From the NCBI GenBank assembly GCA_917880885.1, contig OU862910.1, positions 10,428,710-10,492,709 of the forward strand: a DNA stretch of 64,000 bases. The letters are read 5' to 3'. Positions 58,401 to 64,000 of this stretch are shown piece by piece. Each line of letters begins with the position of its first letter. Position 1 is the first letter of the stretch. The position numbers and the translations under genes were made by a program. Source of the DNA: Limnephilus marmoratus. Lineage: Eukaryota > Arthropoda > Insecta > Trichoptera > Limnephilidae. The notes beneath the pieces were generated by a model. The model saw only the letters and a program-made list of their open reading frames with translations, was not told the DNA's origin and did no database searches.

Positions 58401-61400
58401 TTAAATGAATTAATTGTGAAATAACACAAATTAATCAAATAAAATTTATTTGCGCATGCCGGGTTCGAACCCGCGACCTCCGGAATGTGAGTCAAGAGTC
58501 TTAGCCACTGGACTACGGAGGTCGTCATATATCCGTCGCTATATCCGAATCCTGCTGTATTTATTTCTAATAATAAAATTATGAAAGTGTATTTCATCAC
58601 CGAAAACAGTCTTTTGTTTTCAGATACGTTAAAAAATAATCTATATTTTGGATTTTATTATAAAGCAGATTTCCGCTTCCAATCTTCTGACAGCGTTTAT
58701 AATAAATATTCGATCAAAATACCAGAGGCCCGAGGGGTTAAGTGACAATTTCAAAATCGTCGAGAAGATCATAAAAATATACATGTGTCGCTTTAAATTT
58801 AAATATTATTTTATTTATAATAAGAAGGAAAATGAAATTATTCTACAAAGTCCAAATAAAATAAATGTTTGAACGATGTTACAATTTTTTCCGCAAAAAA
58901 TAATATGTTGGACACGGTTTCACCAAATATTGCCGACACAAGACGATAATATAATTTTATATATTTTTGAACAAAGAGCCGGAAAAGCATTACTGAAACA
59001 ATAAACCTTAAAAAATTCCTAGTACGGTATATTCCTAGTAATTCTAACCTGGGATAAATTTGGCTCTTCATGAGTGTTCTTACTGTGGCATGCAGTCCAT
59101 AGACGCTGTAAAGATGCTACCCTAAAATAACGAATCACTAACTAACTAACTCACTGACCGCCCTGTTTCTACACAGGGGTAGGCAGAGAGGTTGCAACTC
59201 AACAACTTCAACAACTCGGTCTTGGCACACACTCTTTGCCTCATTCTCATTTGTATATCGTCTCATACATACTCTTACACTATTCTAACACTGGACATAC
59301 CCCGATTCACTTGATCGTGCCATGTCTTCCTCGGGTGTCCCTGACTTCTTCTACCATTCTCATCTGCATCATACATTCTCCTTACACTCCTTTATTCATT
59401 TATTCACTTTACATGCCCAAACCATCTGAGGGTCCCTTTCTTAATCTTGCTCATTAAGCCTTACATGCTTTGCGGAGCTCCATGTTTCTCACACGATCGT
59501 GTATGATTTTATTACGTATGTGTGGTAAAACAATGTATGATCGTGTGAGAAATGTGGATATCCGCAAAGAATGTAAGGCTGATGTAAGCATAATGAGTAA
59601 GATTAAGAAAGGGACCCTCAGATGGTTTGGGCATGTAGAGCGAATGAACGAAGAAAGTAGTGTAAGAAGAATATATGACGCAAATGTGAATGGTAGAAGA
59701 AGTCGAGGACGCCCAAGAAAGACATGGCACGACCAAGTGAATCAGATACTTGAGTCGGGCCATGTCAAGAGTCAGAATAATAGAAGAGAATGTATGAGAC
59801 GTTGTATGAATGTAAACGAGGCAAGGAATGTGTGCCAAGACCGGGATGTTTGGCGGTCAGGCAAGGAATGTGTGCCAAGACCGGGATGTTTGGCGGTCCG
59901 TCCTCTCTGCCTACCCCTGCAGGAAACGGCGTGATGGTTAGTTAGTTAGTTAACTTGTTAAGTTCATTTTATTCAGTTGACTATAGCAGAAATATATTCA
60001 ACACACAATTCGTATCCAAACTTGAAAACTACCCACAGCCTATCTTTGGTGATAGAGCAACGCACGCCACCGATTCTTACCCATCATACCTGGAAGCATT
60101 AAACTTTGAATGTTTTCTAGATAAATCGATCAATCATTTTGTTATCGTGAAAAATGATTGCAAATTGCTGAATTATTGATGATGTTCTCAGTGAGCCGGA
60201 GCCGCAGATAATGGACTATGTGACCCAGCAGTACAAGCTGTTCCCCAACATCGCAGCCAGCTACGCCTACAAGCTGACAGCCACCTGGCTGTGGGAGCAT
60301 TACAACAATGTGTCCTCTGAGATGGATTCTGGAGATCTCGACAGACTGCCTGAGGTTTGTTCCATCAAGATTTCATTTACCAAAAATAATAGTTTTCTCA
60401 TTAACTGTTAAGATTTGTAGGGTCTTCTTCAAATAATGAACACTCCACGAGATTGACTACCGAGTTATTTGTATCACAATTTAGGTTAATATGATAGGAC
60501 ACTTTAACAAATTACTCAAGAGAACGATTACGTTCAAGAGAACGAAAGGCGAGTAAGCCTAGTTTATTTTTCAATTATTTTGCAAAAAGAGAGGAAGATA
60601 CTAAGGGAACCGGCTCTTTTATAAAAAATCAACTCAAAATCAAAACGGTATTTACATTTAGACAGGAAACAACTTCTGGAAGTGCAACAGCACCCTGTTT
60701 TACCGTCCCATAGACTGTCGGTACATAGGAGCACTCTTAGCGAAGGCCCGAACCTTCTAAGAAGGATAATAAATGTAGAGGGCACTAATTATACAATAAT
60801 AATTTAGAAATACGTTAATACTATGTAATGCCTCACTTTGCAGTCGAGATTTGAACCCAGAATGTTGGACATAAAGCAAAATGTCATTATGAATAACTTA
60901 TTTCTATATCGCAGGGTAATCTGTAACTTAATTAATTTCCTCACCCATGTATTTGTGGCATAAATGGGCGAGAAAAATTATGGTTTTGGGTGTAACTCTA
61001 AAATGCTGATTTCGGTGTTCGATCGTCTAGTTCAGTGATTCTTAACGGGGACGCCAGCGCCCCCTTGTGGGCGTTTTGGAGGTCTGGGGGACATTTTTAA
61101 ATTTTTAGCATTTAGGGGGCGCTGCAGAAATTCAAGTGGGCATCGTGTCTATATAGAAAATAAGCTCATTCACGAGCTATGAGGACCCTGGATAATTTTA
61201 CTGTAGTAAAGGGAACGATTCTTTTAATAGGTTAAGAAACACTGATCTAGTTGATTGGTCAGACATCTCCAAATACTAAGTATTGAGATAATGAGGAAAG
61301 CAATATTCGAATGCTCACCATAAATCAAATATTATTATTAATACTTGACTATGTTTTACATATTAAATATGCTATAAAAAAAACACTGAGGCATAACAGT

Positions 61401-63905
61401 CCGGTACATTAGTGTGACATTTTGAAATATCTACCAGTAAATCAGAAAATATCAACATTTTGTTTAATTCATTATAATAAATTTTGTGGTGTACACTTTT
61501 ATGTATAACTGCGTACTCAACTAAATTTCGATTTTTCGGAAATGTCTGAAAAACTGGACGATTGAGTTGTTTCCTAGTTGCAGTCATCGGGAGATTAAAT
61601 TCTGAAGTCTGGTATTTTGTCTTTTACGGTCCTTGGCATGACTTTTATATTATTCTAGGATGTAAGTGTTCATGACTCATTATTGCTCTAAGTTTTCATG
61701 ATTTTTTTTGTTTTTTCCTATTATTTAATTGTATGTTGGTCTGTAACTTCCTAACGCTAAGTTAATTATTCCAAAAGTTGCACGCACTGGCTTGCTGCCT
61801 GAAAGCTGTGAGCACGGCGGACATAGCGCAGGGTGTGGAGACGTTACGTCTGGCATGCGGGGGGCACGGGTACATGGCCAGCAGCAACCTGCCCGCCATG
61901 TATGGGCTGGTCACTGCCGCCTGCACTTATGAGGGGGAGAACACCGTGCTGTTGTTGCAGACTGCGAGGTAATGTAGTGATGTCACTCAATCTGTTCTCT
62001 ATTCTCTGGAGTTATTAAATTCTTATCTTTGTTGGTATTAAATCTCTATCTGGTGATATAGTCTTTTCCCAGATGCTATTACCAATACTATCTTTCCAAG
62101 TATCTAAAAACAATACGTCCGCAAGGTGTCATCATCATCTGTTAGTTTTGATTCTTTCATATTCGATCTAGTTTGAATGAAATAATTGGGTTTCAGTTGA
62201 GGATAAACATGCCAGCTTTTAGCTGTCTATGTCATATGGATTGATGCTATATTATTTAATATACTAATTAATACCACTTATTTATTTTGCCAGGTACCTA
62301 ATAAAGGCCTGGCACCAGGCCCAGAGCGGCTCCGTGATGACCCCCACTGTCAGCTACTTCACCAAGGCCCTGAAGAAGAAGTACGCCCCCTGGAGCACCA
62401 CGCTGCAAGGCATCATCGAAGGCTTCCAAGTCATGGCGGCAGGGTTAGTTGCTCATACTTCTTACCCAGTTTAATTTAATATTCTGTTTAACACACGAGC
62501 ATGGATTGAATTTAAAAATTAATATTTTTTTTACAGGAAGATTGCGTCAAGTGCCAGAATCATTGCCAAACGGGTGGAGAGTGGAATGAGCCACGAAGAT
62601 GCTTGGAATCAGACATCCATCCAACTTGTTGCAGCTGCTGAGGTAAACATTACAAACCATTCAACAAACAAAAATCTATCTCACGAACTCTGTCCAATCT
62701 GTTGTCTATCAAATAAAATACTAATGTTGTGTATAATCTTTATTTTCCAGACTCACTGCAGAAGTTTAGTGATAGAGAAGTTCAGTGAACAGATGCACAT
62801 AATGGCCGCCAAGGCATCCTCGTCTCTGAAGGAAGTGCTGCTGTCTTTTGTAGAGCTCTACGCCGTGTACTGGGCTCTCAAGTGCTCTGGAGACCTGTTG
62901 CGGGTAAATATTCTCCATTAACCCTTAGGGGCTTAACCTCTGCATTCGCATTGTTGAATAATCATGCCCATGCACGACACAAAGCAGTGTAATTGTGTGA
63001 AAAAAAGTGAAAAAAAAATTCTCCAAGGCCAAACCAATAAATGCTGTCAAGTTTTATCATTCAGAAATTTTAGAACATATAAAAAAATACTGACTTTCAA
63101 TTTTGGGCAAATATTGATTTTTATCATTCCAAAAGTTAAATAATATTTGGTAAAGAAAACTTTTGATATTTGATTTGCTTGATACACAGAGGAGAATTTT
63201 TTTCTACACTTAAGGTTGAATTGTAAAATTTTGTCTTTTTAAAAATATGTAAGAAAAATCTTATTATTTTGAGTAGCTGATTCAAAACTTTGAAGACTGA
63301 AGTTTTCTGCTAAACCCTTTTGCCAAACCGTTAATATTCTTTACTGCAAATTTTTTGATTTTTTATTTAACAAAATGAGCAGTACGAAAAAGCTCGTGGG
63401 CCACACGAAATGGGCTATATATGGATCGTCTTAAACCATAGTGAACTAACTCACTTTTTGCAATTTCTTAGTTAGTACTTGAAATGAGATCTCCAAATCA
63501 TAATCTAGCTTTTCCAGAAAAAAAAATTCAGAGAAATACTGACCAGACCAATCATAGCCAGCTTTTCTCTAATTAGTTCTTTCTGGCAGAGCTAGATTAT
63601 GATTTGGAGTCCTTCTTTCAAGCTCTAACTCAAAAATTGCAAAGTGAGTTAGTTCACTATGGTTTAACACGATCCATATATAGTGTCATACATAGGCGAT
63701 ACCCTGGATATGTCAACAAGATTAATCCAGATTATTAACATATTGATTTAGCTCGGTTGTCACTTACTTAAACTTATTGATTTTTCAGTTTACTTCCATC
63801 TCGGAGAAAGACTTGGATAACCTGCAGCAGTGGTTGGAAGACCTTCTTGCCAAGATTCGTCCCAACGCAGTTGGTGTTGTCGATGGCTTTGACATTTGTG
63901 ACCGG
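31429..63905 (+). CDS. ACOX1: Peroxisomal acyl-CoA oxidase, 12 exons, 3' end outside window
   Basis: Exons: 31429-31552, 32350-32512, 33952-34120, 46621-46744, 47028-47272, 50856-51016, 60192-60354, 61778-61968, 62294-62443, 62537-62642, 62751-62903 and 63789-63905; phases join without a break to 622 codons. It catalyses the first, FAD-dependent step of peroxisomal fatty-acid beta-oxidation, making 2-enoyl-CoA and hydrogen peroxide. Family text: [105 protein letters not shown] and [15 protein letters not shown]. The last contains the catalytic Glu region. Full-length enzymes are about 660-670 residues, so about 40-50 residues and the peroxisomal targeting signal lie beyond 64000. It could also be a paralogue (ACOX3-like), but the text favours ACOX1. 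Confidence 0.92.
31553..32349. other. ACOX1 intron 1 with a small MITE
   Basis: TTCGGAACAAACGTCAACGG starts at 31958 and again at 32134. Its inverse CCGTTGATGTTTGTTCCGAA ends at about 32322. So one or two nested MITEs span 31958-32322. Inside, 32200-32310 carries one or two of the 80-bp units seen in the MITE at 27966. Flanking duplication is unclear. Confidence 0.5.
32513..33951. other. ACOX1 intron 2, with a Helitron remnant
   Basis: From about 33570 (GGTGAGCTCTGGCGTTATG) to 33925 (GCATGCCGGG) it matches the body and end of the Helitron at 56713-57002, including a purine-rich G tract at 33690-33850. No 5' TC start. The rest (32513-33560) is AT-rich, with repeated GTGCATATTTG near 33265-33365. 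Confidence 0.5.
34121..34642. other. Start of ACOX1 intron 3
   Basis: AT-rich; a (CTAT)n microsatellite at about 34603-34630 lies immediately before the Helitron. Otherwise nothing was recognised. Confidence 0.4.
34643..36121 (+). mobile_element. Helitron, 1.48 kb, non-autonomous
   Basis: It begins TCTATATAAATAAAAATGAA, a common insect Helitron start. It ends with a hairpin (GCCACAGCAACGCGTGGC), CGGGTTAG and CTAG followed by T. Two purine-rich G tracts lie at 34855-35000 and 35820-35935. The piece 35010-35700 is not shared with the 290-bp copy, so it may be captured or inserted DNA. No Rep/helicase. Confidence 0.65.
36949..37131 (+). pseudogene. MADF-like domain, plus-strand copy
   Basis: The frame [40 protein letters not shown] starts a MADF-like (Adf-1 type Myb/SANT) domain: helix, LW, then a basic helix. 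The frame is 60 codons and lacks the rest of the domain, so it is a fragment or one exon. It is 90-95% identical to the minus-strand copy. Confidence 0.5.
37204..37386 (-). pseudogene. MADF-like domain, minus-strand copy
   Basis: Begins [20 protein letters not shown] and ends QWSTSEKYV. It differs from the plus-strand copy at a few residues (PSLW versus PNLW, DLFRR versus DLLRR), so the duplication is not brand-new or has been under drift. Confidence 0.5.
37664..39277. other. ACOX1 intron 3, unassigned
   Basis: AT-rich, with a GC-richer island at about 37925-38060 (CCGGCTGGAGCTCC, CGCCAGTTCGCCCC) that encodes nothing obvious. No other gene was seen. Confidence 0.35.
39278..39557. mobile_element. 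PIF/Harbinger-type MITE, 280 bp
   Basis: Ends are GGGGTCGTCCATTAATCACG and its inverse (GGACGACCCC). TTA lies on both sides (39275-39277 and 39558-39560), as Harbinger-type elements use TWA targets. Four G runs (about 39311-39325, 39352-39364, 39456-39471 and 39505-39514) are inside. No coding. Confidence 0.65.
39600..40160. mobile_element. TTAA element, copy 2, left end missing
   Basis: Collinear with the copy at 40709 from the ATATCTCCCTTACTA block to CAGAGGGGTGAAA near 40150-40165. The left TTAA end is not present. AT-rich, no coding. Confidence 0.5.
40709..41521. mobile_element. TTAA element, copy 3
   Basis: Flanked by TTAA (40705-40708 and 41522-41525). Starts TCCCCCAGGCTAATTT, ends CTAAGGGG. 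About 230 bp near 41115-41345 (GTACCGCCTTCTGTCTGTAG to GTGTTGGGGG) is missing from copies 2 and 4, so it is a later insertion. Confidence 0.6.
42007..42785. mobile_element. MITE with GGGTGAAATGCAG ends, copy 3, complete
   Basis: This is the best copy. It starts GGGTGAAATGCAGATCCTGC and ends GCAGGATCTGCATTCCTCCC. Identical 8-bp AATACTTT lies on both sides (41999-42006 and 42786-42793). Two of the 80-bp units lie at about 42337-42480. An 8-bp duplication fits several DNA-transposon superfamilies; the ends do not match classic hAT. Confidence 0.75.
42981..43861 (-). mobile_element. Tc1/mariner-type element, internally deleted
   Basis: Inverted ends CAGGGTCTTTCAATAAGGAC and its counterpart ending GAAAGACCGTG, with TA on each side (42979-42980 and 43862-43863). 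A decayed transposase lies on the minus strand. The length of 881 bp is too short for a full element, and the N-terminal helix-turn-helix part is absent. Confidence 0.75.
43079..43766 (-). pseudogene. Decayed Tc1/mariner transposase
   Basis: Two minus-strand pieces. The downstream one (43456-43079) has [32 protein letters not shown] and [15 protein letters not shown], the second and third catalytic Asp regions of a mariner-like transposase. The upstream one (43766-43470) is out of frame and encodes the FSDEAHF-to-GPYFF region in another frame. It is therefore frameshifted and inactive. The region before the first catalytic Asp is missing. Confidence 0.75.
43864..46134. other. ACOX1 intron 3, unassigned
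   Basis: AT-rich non-coding. TTAAGGGGGGAGTCCGG at 44666-44682 looks like a TTAA transposon end, but I found no partner. The short frames at 43919-44498 and 44734-45439 have no domain features. Confidence 0.35.
46135..46330. mobile_element. Foldback MITE, about 196 bp
   Basis: The left half (TATTGAGAGCTTAGAGCCAG onward) is the inverse of the right half (CTGGCTTTAAGCCCTCGATA). Arms are about 90 bp with interior mismatches. The whole unit can fold into one hairpin. TA at both ends may be the target. Confidence 0.6.
47273..48449. other. ACOX1 intron 5, proximal part
   Basis: AT-rich, no gene or clear repeat. The 48143-48331 minus frame has no domain features. Confidence 0.35.
48450..48873 (+). 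mobile_element. Internally deleted LINE derivative, copy 2
   Basis: LINE 5'-region blocks (GCCCCCGGGTTCATAGGGTA, TTGAGGGAGGACTCTTG, CAGCAGGACCCTCTCGACCC, CCTCATACC) are followed directly by the LINE 3' end (AAAAAGACCCTTCACAC, GACATAGGCCCTGAGAG) and an A run. There is no reverse transcriptase in between. It is about 420 bp. Confidence 0.65.
48931..49665. mobile_element. MITE split by a LINE tail
   Basis: The left end CAAGGTTCGTAGAAAATGCG and right end CGCATTTTCTACAAACCTTG are inverse. Flanks AGTTAAATG and AGTTAATG suggest an 8-bp duplication with one base change. The middle (49003-49505) is a LINE 3' end inserted later. Confidence 0.55.
49003..49505 (+). mobile_element. LINE 3'-end fragment inside the MITE
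   Basis: Codons read [19 protein letters not shown], then [17 protein letters not shown] and, after a stop, FRQSI near the end. This is the usual tail of a Jockey-like LINE protein (LxxRRxxxDLxFLYKIIN... LIxFNVPxR). AATAAATAAAG near 49490-49503 ends it. It is 5' truncated. Confidence 0.6.
50273..50492 (+). repeat. Minisatellite, four 55-bp units
   Basis: Four consecutive copies begin TATTGATATGTGACTGTATG at 50273, 50328, 50383 and 50438. They are nearly identical (one or two substitutions, for example ATACCAAG versus ATGCCAAG). It is non-coding and lies in ACOX1 intron 5. Confidence 0.85.
50565..50725 (-). mobile_element. LINE tail fragment, minus strand
   Basis: AACTAACTAACCATTACGCCG, GCAGGGGTAGGCAGAG and GACTTCTTCTACCATTC match the left (antisense) arm of the palindrome at 59134-59947. 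It is the tail of the [13 protein letters not shown] LINE. Confidence 0.55.
51041..51475 (-). mobile_element. Internally deleted LINE derivative, copy 3
   Basis: On the minus strand: LINE 5'-region blocks (TTTGGTGACTTAGCAGGGGT, TGGCGGGCCAGATCG), then directly CTTCCTTTCAT, AAGACCATCCACACAGCATC and the hairpin GACCCTGAGG ... CCTCAGGGTCTC and an A run. It lies 24 bases past the ACOX1 exon 6 donor. Confidence 0.7.
51529..53049. mobile_element. DNA transposon remnant with repeated subterminal motif
   Basis: The ends are ATATCGATCCATAATTGGCA and its inverse near 53027-53049 (GCCTATTATGGGTCGATAT). The motif AACAGCGTAA or close variants occurs at 51551-51560, 51684-51691, 52793-52801 and 52846-52853, and inverted at 53019-53030, all near the ends, as transposase-binding repeats often are. 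It encloses a broken two-part coding sequence. Confidence 0.55.
51845..52272 (+). pseudogene. Transposon-derived protein, frameshifted
   Basis: Part one (51845-52033) begins after GHT with [18 protein letters not shown] and [17 protein letters not shown]. Part two (52030-52272) contains [20 protein letters not shown] and ends LPESDQEDE. The two are in different frames with a 4-base overlap, so a frameshift lies near 52030. The pattern GHTxMxxDSxHAxxE followed by a region like IxxxxxxDLxxLCxKG is found in several insect transposon proteins of uncertain superfamily. No complete catalytic set is visible. Confidence 0.45.
53090..53610 (+). mobile_element. LINE fragment, decayed
   Basis: Text in several frames reads [26 protein letters not shown], and then the open piece 53354-53608 [34 protein letters not shown] and RIQNKFLRY. 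This is the region after the reverse transcriptase in Jockey-like LINEs. No catalytic motif remains. Confidence 0.65.
54180..55950 (-). mobile_element. LINE, minus strand, decayed
   Basis: Read leftward: [12 protein letters not shown] near 55740-55700, [14 protein letters not shown] near 55660, then 55363-55124 [36 protein letters not shown], and a tail [16 protein letters not shown] near 54300. In order and content this matches the AT-rich LINE at 3240-9455 (FIYSPHFNYCSS, LQNKAMRIILK), so both belong to one group. It is interrupted by the MITE at 54462-55134. Confidence 0.6.
54462..55134. mobile_element. MITE inside the minus-strand LINE
   Basis: Ends CGCACACCTAGATAAAGAAT and inverse (ACTCTTCATCTAGGTGTGCG). 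Similarity continues for about 30 bp. AATA-type sequence lies on both sides but the duplication is not certain. The LINE continues on the far side, which confirms the boundaries. No coding. Confidence 0.6.
56399..56570 (+). mobile_element. Helitron 5' end fragment
   Basis: TCTTACTAATATTATAAATG, then GCGAAAGTTTGTACTGATGT and ACTCTTTCACGCAAAAACTA is the well-known 5' start of an insect Helitron group. Its 3' end was not found nearby. Confidence 0.55.
56713..57002 (+). mobile_element. Helitron, 290 bp, non-autonomous
   Basis: It starts TCTATAAATAAAAATGAATC and contains GGTGAGCTCTGCCATTATG, a purine-rich G tract and GGCATAGCAACGCATGCC as terminal hairpin. It ends GGGGACCAGTTAG followed by T. It is the short form of the element at 34643-36121. 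Confidence 0.65.
57597..58557. mobile_element. pogo/Tigger-like MITE nested in the TTAA element
   Basis: Ends CAGTAGAATCTGGATATA and inverse (TATATCCGAATCCTGCTG), with TA on each side (57595-57596 and 58558-58559). CAGTAGAATC-type ends with TA duplications are known for pogo/Tigger elements. Without the SINE it is about 530 bp. It encodes no transposase. Confidence 0.7.
58111..58534 (-). mobile_element. SINE, full length, tRNA-derived head, inside the MITE
   Basis: Minus strand. The head is GACCTCCGTAGTCCAGTGG, with CTAAGACTC (A box) and GGTTCGAACCC (B box, near 58465). The body matches the plus-strand copy at 20858. The 3' end is a run of A (T run at 58111-58126 on plus). GTCGCTAT is duplicated (58103-58110 and 58535-58542). 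Confidence 0.8.
58742..59133. other. Unassigned ACOX1 intron 6 sequence
   Basis: AT-rich, no recognisable gene or repeat. Confidence 0.35.
59134..59947. mobile_element. Palindromic pair of LINE tails
   Basis: The left part (59134-59500) is the antisense of the right part (59505-59947), with (AACT)n / (AGTT)n tails at the outer ends. The centre is near 59500 (CACACGATCGTGTATGAT versus ATGTATGATCGTGTGAGA). Both arms carry the C-terminal coding of the same LINE. The right arm has a 41-bp tandem duplication at 59820-59900. Confidence 0.7.
59530..59934 (+). pseudogene. LINE C-terminal coding fragment
   Basis: The frame [18 protein letters not shown], then [37 protein letters not shown] and DRDVWR matches the C-terminus that follows the reverse transcriptase in a common insect LINE group. 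It has no catalytic domain. The end is altered by the 41-bp duplication. Confidence 0.65.
59948..60191. other. End of ACOX1 intron 6
   Basis: No feature beyond the polypyrimidine region and the CAG acceptor at 60189-60191. Confidence 0.4.
60355..61032. other. ACOX1 intron 7, proximal part
   Basis: AT-rich non-coding; the minus-strand frame at 60564-60785 has no domain features. Confidence 0.4.
61033..61244. mobile_element. hAT-type MITE, 212 bp
   Basis: Ends CAGTGATTCTTAACGGGGA and AGGTTAAGAAACACTG are inverse. GTCTAGTT (61025-61032) and ATCTAGTT (61245-61252) form an 8-bp duplication with one change. Inside are GCGCCCCCTTGTGGGCG and GGGGGCGCTGCAG. Non-coding, in ACOX1 intron 7. Confidence 0.75.
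61245..61777. other. ACOX1 intron 7, distal part
   Basis: AT-rich, no feature other than the acceptor of exon 8. Confidence 0.4.
61969..62293. other. ACOX1 intron 8
   Basis: Ordinary AT-rich intron of 325 bp, nothing recognised. Confidence 0.5.
62904..63415. other. ACOX1 intron 11, proximal part
   Basis: AT-rich non-coding sequence, nothing recognised. Confidence 0.4.
63416..63682. mobile_element. Foldback MITE, 267 bp, in ACOX1 intron 11
   Basis: TATATATGGATCGTCTTAAA at the left and TTTAACACGATCCATATATA at the right are inverse. Arms of about 115 bp (through CACTTTTTGCAATTT and CCAAATCATAATCTAGC) surround a short middle. It can form a long hairpin in the intron RNA. Probably a TA-target element. 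Confidence 0.65.
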
Positions 63906-64000
63906 GTAATTTAAATTATGTATTTTATACTTACCTACACTTATCACCTCAGTTTAAAATAACCTTAGTCTGTCAAATAAAAGTAGAAAATATAAAAAAT

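Larger units (their letters stand above)
57143..58737. mobile_element. TTAA element, copy 4, with nested pogo-like MITE and SINE
   Basis: TTAA on both sides (57139-57142 and 58738-58741). Ends CCCCTCAGGC and GCCCGAGGGG are inverse. The inner sequence matches copies 1-3 (GAAAATACGATCTAAACGG-type blocks left, GTGTATTTCATCACC right). The element without insertions is about 630 bp. Confidence 0.7.

Noticed and set aside
58440..58532. tRNA gene on the minus strand
   Set aside because: Same reason: it is the head of a SINE with 8-bp target duplications and an A tail.

Overview
This window is nuclear DNA from an insect or close arthropod relative. Evidence: a ZAD-C2H2 zinc-finger gene (a mainly insect transcription-factor class), spliced genes with GT-AG introns, AT-rich introns, and transposon families typical of insects (Jockey-like LINEs, a Penelope-like element, hAT, Tc1/mariner, Harbinger-like and TTAA elements, Helitrons, a tRNA-headed SINE). 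The order cannot be fixed from sequence alone. Nothing bacterial, no CRISPR array and no rRNA were seen.

Four host genes were found. (1) 841-972 (+): last coding exon of an unidentified gene that starts left of the window. (2) 17965-23901 (+): complete six-exon gene for a 470-residue ZAD protein with nine C2H2 fingers. (3) 24857-30808 (-): complete five-exon gene for ribosomal protein L19 (201 residues), with a TOP-like start near 30841. (4) 31429-63905 (+): twelve exons (622 codons) of a peroxisomal acyl-CoA oxidase of the ACOX1 type, whose last exon lies past the right edge. RpL19 and ACOX1 are divergent, with about 590 bp between the likely RpL19 start and the ACOX1 ATG.

Most of the remaining DNA is transposons, often nested. 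2537-10345 is a SINE split by a 7.5-kb hAT-bounded block (8-bp target duplication CGCAAGGG). That block holds a LINE tail, a short internally deleted LINE derivative, an old AT-rich LINE, and a near-intact GC-richer LINE. 10442-12000 holds inverted Penelope pieces with a hammerhead-ribozyme-like motif, cut by a TA-flanked MITE. 12431-14335 is a MADF-coding inverted-repeat element cut by a hAT. 14451-17055 is a minus-strand Helitron cut by a giant palindrome (9-bp duplication), itself cut by a LINE. 57143-58737 is a TTAA element containing a pogo-like MITE containing a SINE.

The host genes are not a pathway: they are a transcription factor, a translation component and a lipid beta-oxidation enzyme. 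The main interest is the mobile DNA: four clean nests that give a relative order of insertion, several foldback palindromes, and a non-autonomous family that can be derived from the LINE by deletion between two identical 10-bp repeats.
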